64,000 nt of DNA. It comes from Kallotenue papyrolyticum. GTDB taxonomy: Bacteria; Chloroflexota; Chloroflexia; Chloroflexales; Kallotenuaceae. A program made the translations under genes and the position numbers. The notes under the pieces were generated by a model. That model had not been told where the DNA came from. It saw only the letters and a program-made list of their open reading frames with translations, and made no database searches. Each line of letters begins with the position of its first letter. Positions within the stretch are counted from its first letter, which is position 1. Shown here in pieces: positions 62,226-64,000 of the stretch. Location of the stretch: positions 558,001 to 622,000 of the forward strand of contig NZ_JAGA01000003.1 of assembly GCF_000526415.1 (NCBI RefSeq), read 5' to 3'.

Positions 62226-63941
62226 GTGTCGCCACGACATACCGCTCAACAAGCGCTCAAGCGGGCCGCGCGCCAGATTCGTCGCACGCTCATCTCCAGG
62301 CCGGTGCAGCCGAACTGGACGCAACTGCTCAGCCGTGATCAGGCGGCCTGGCAGCGCTACCGTGAGGTTGCCAGGAACGGCCCCAAGGTATTGATCGCGA
62401 CGAGCACCGGCGGACATCGGGCAGTTACGCCACTAGAGAGCTTGCTTGCGGTTGCACTAACGCTGCGCGGGGCCAATGTGCACGTGTTGCTCTGCGATAA
62501 GGTGCTACCGGCGTGCTTGCAGGCTACCAGTATCGAGTTTTGGCGACAGTCGACGTTCGTCAAGCATGGGCCGAAAGCACTGTGCGACGATTGCTTCGAC
62601 CCGGGGTACAGCGTGTTCAGCGCGTTGGATCTACCACTTCATCGTTACGGCAACTTGATTAGTGCGGCAGAGCACCAGAATGCACTGGAGCTGGCACAAA
62701 CGCTACCCATCGAGGCGATCCCCGGCTATCGCCTAGAGGGACTGGCGGTCGGCGAGCACGCATTAGCAGGAGCACTGCGCTACTTCGCAAAGGGCCGGCT
62801 GCAGGATGAGCGCTACGGCGAGGCAGTGCTGCGTCGCTACCTGCATGCCTCGCTCCTGACGGTCTACGCCATGCAGCGGCTCCTCGACCAACACGGCTTC
62901 GAGGCTGCCTGCTTCCATCATGGGATCTATGTCCCGCAGGGGCTGGTAGGCGAGGTCTGCCGCCGGCGCGGCGTCCGCGTCGTCAACTGGAACCCAGCGT
63001 ACCGGAAGCAATGTTTCATCTTCAGCCACGACGATACCTATCATCATACCCTGATGACCGAGCCTACCAGCGTATGGGAGCGGATCGACTGGCATACGGG
63101 CCTCGAGCAGAAGATGATGGATTACCTCAAGAGCCGGTGGCAGGGAACAAATGATTGGATCTGGTTTCATGATCGTCCCAATGAAAACGTTCAGGCGATC
63201 ACGGCGGAGCTGGGCATCGATCTCTCAAAGCCATGTATCGGGCTACTGACGAACGTCGTATGGGATGCGCAGCTCCATTACCCGGCAAATGCGTTTCCGA
63301 GCATGATCGACTGGGTGATCGAAACAATTCGCTACTTCGAACGACGTCCTGATCTCCAACTGATCATCCGTGCCCATCCGGCCGAGATCCGGGGCTGGCT
63401 TCCGTCGCGCCAGCCGATCGTCGATGAGATTCGCAAGGTCTTCCCGAGGCTGCCGACAAATGTGACCGTCATTCCACCCGAGAGCGACATCAGTACCTAT
63501 GCAATTATGTCTTGTTGTGATAGTGTGCTGATCTACGGGACCAAGACAGGCGTTGAGCTAACCAGCATGGGCATTCCGGTTATCGTAGCCGGAGAGGCAT
63601 GGATCAGGAATAAAGGCATTACCATGGACGCCCGCACGGCGGAGGAATATTTTGAGTTGCTGGAGCGGCTTCCACTTGGACACCGGCTGGATCAGATGAC
63701 CATCCAACGCGCCCGTCAATACGCATACCACTTCTTCTTCCGACGCATGATCCCGGTCAAAGCGATGCAACCAACGCCGGGGTGGCCGCCCTACCAAGTT
63801 CAGATTAACGGACTCGCCGACTTACTCCCTGGACACGATCCTGGCTTAGACATCATTTGCGAGGGCATCCTTAACGGTACAGATTTTATTTACAAAGACG
63901 AGGAGATAGGCAATATTGAGATATTTGCAGCCAAGGCATAA
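62226..63941 (+). CDS. Capsule-polysaccharide-type transferase (KpsC/KpsS-like), candidate
   Basis: A 571-residue soluble protein. The N-terminal half has a GT-B-like start (KVLIATSTGGHRAVTPLESL, VHVLLCDKVLPACL) and CFHHGIYVPQGLVGEVCRRR. The C-terminal half reads IGLLTNVVWDAQLHYPANAF, LIIRAHPAEIRGWLPSRQPI, and CDSVLIYGTKTGVELTSMGI followed by PVIVAGEAWIRNKG, as in capsule-synthesis and KpsC/KpsS-type proteins. KpsC and KpsS transfer Kdo from CMP-Kdo; an analogous use of the CMP-sugar made here is an inference. Start GTG 62226 follows GAGGTAA, four bases after the transketolase stop. Confidence 0.65.
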   Translation: MSPRHTAQQALKRAARQIRRTLISRPVQPNWTQLLSRDQAAWQRYREVARNGPKVLIATSTGGHRAVTPLESLLAVALTLRGANVHVLLCDKVLPACLQATSIEFWRQSTFVKHGPKALCDDCFDPGYSVFSALDLPLHRYGNLISAAEHQNALELAQTLPIEAIPGYRLEGLAVGEHALAGALRYFAKGRLQDERYGEAVLRRYLHASLLTVYAMQRLLDQHGFEAACFHHGIYVPQGLVGEVCRRRGVRVVNWNPAYRKQCFIFSHDDTYHHTLMTEPTSVWERIDWHTGLEQKMMDYLKSRWQGTNDWIWFHDRPNENVQAITAELGIDLSKPCIGLLTNVVWDAQLHYPANAFPSMIDWVIETIRYFERRPDLQLIIRAHPAEIRGWLPSRQPIVDEIRKVFPRLPTNVTVIPPESDISTYAIMSCCDSVLIYGTKTGVELTSMGIPVIVAGEAWIRNKGITMDARTAEEYFELLERLPLGHRLDQMTIQRARQYAYHFFFRRMIPVKAMQPTPGWPPYQVQINGLADLLPGHDPGLDIICEGILNGTDFIYKDEEIGNIEIFAAKA

Positions 63942-63995
63942 CAAATCAAAAGAAGCTCGTTTATGACCGAACAAAGAGGGGGAGGAGAAAGAATT

Positions 63996-64000
63996 ATGTC
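63996..64000 (+). CDS. Probable start of another gene, cut by the window edge
   Basis: An ATG at 63996 follows GGGGGAGGAG at workable spacing, 54 bases after the preceding stop. Only five bases are in the window, so nothing can be said about the product. An upstream ATG at 63963 in another frame lacks a ribosome site. Confidence 0.35.

Overview
The window is GC-rich, densely coded and reads like a member of the Chloroflexota, probably class Chloroflexia. That assignment is an inference from gene content: a CruA/CruP-type lycopene cyclase, a DUF2270 membrane protein, a two-subunit (DUF4212 plus SSS) acetate-type symporter next to acetyl-CoA synthetases, many extended -10 promoters and abundant palindromic intergenic repeats. 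No rRNA, tRNA, CRISPR array or transposase gene was found.

Layout. Positions 1-26.8 kb are mostly housekeeping genes in small units: oligopeptidase B (cut by the left edge), a DUF2270 protein, the CruA-like cyclase, a LacD-type aldolase, a phosphoribosyltransferase, an LCP cell-wall ligase, a lipase-like hydrolase, a D-aminopeptidase, a TetR regulator divergent from an acyl-CoA dehydrogenase, a class A penicillin-binding protein, topA, tyrS, DUF4342 and DUF507 proteins, the primary-type sigma factor, a tandem universal stress protein, a Na/Pi cotransporter, glyA, a small membrane protein, endonuclease III and an SH3-like membrane protein. At 27-30 kb lies a 1017-residue fusion of a glycoside-hydrolase-like domain to an O-antigen-ligase-like membrane domain.

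From about 30.0 to 34.6 kb, two arrays of a modular, hairpin-rich non-coding repeat family flank a three-gene segment (methylglyoxal synthase, MFS exporter, 133-residue protein). The units have inverted ends, a small set of recurring cores, and a variable internal hairpin whose two arms change together between core families. This is the most novel structure seen here. Next come a hydrolase and a NatAB-like ABC exporter operon (34.7-39.0 kb, minus strand), an OmpR-family regulator, and an acetate uptake and activation cluster (40.2-46.5 kb) preceded by 11-bp-phased direct repeats that resemble a PhoB-type binding array.

From 46.5 kb to the right edge is a surface-polysaccharide locus: UDP-GlcNAc 2-epimerase, a GT-C-type membrane protein, a secreted glycoside-hydrolase-like protein, a TPR protein, then a tightly overlapping operon with a Wzx-like flippase, FkbM methyltransferase, NeuB-like synthase, KdsC-like phosphatase, SDR, aldehyde dehydrogenase, CMP-sugar synthetase, one-chain transketolase and a capsule-type transferase. 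Together these suggest synthesis, CMP activation and transfer of a non-standard ulosonic acid. This part is visibly more AT-rich in places than the rest, which fits horizontal acquisition.
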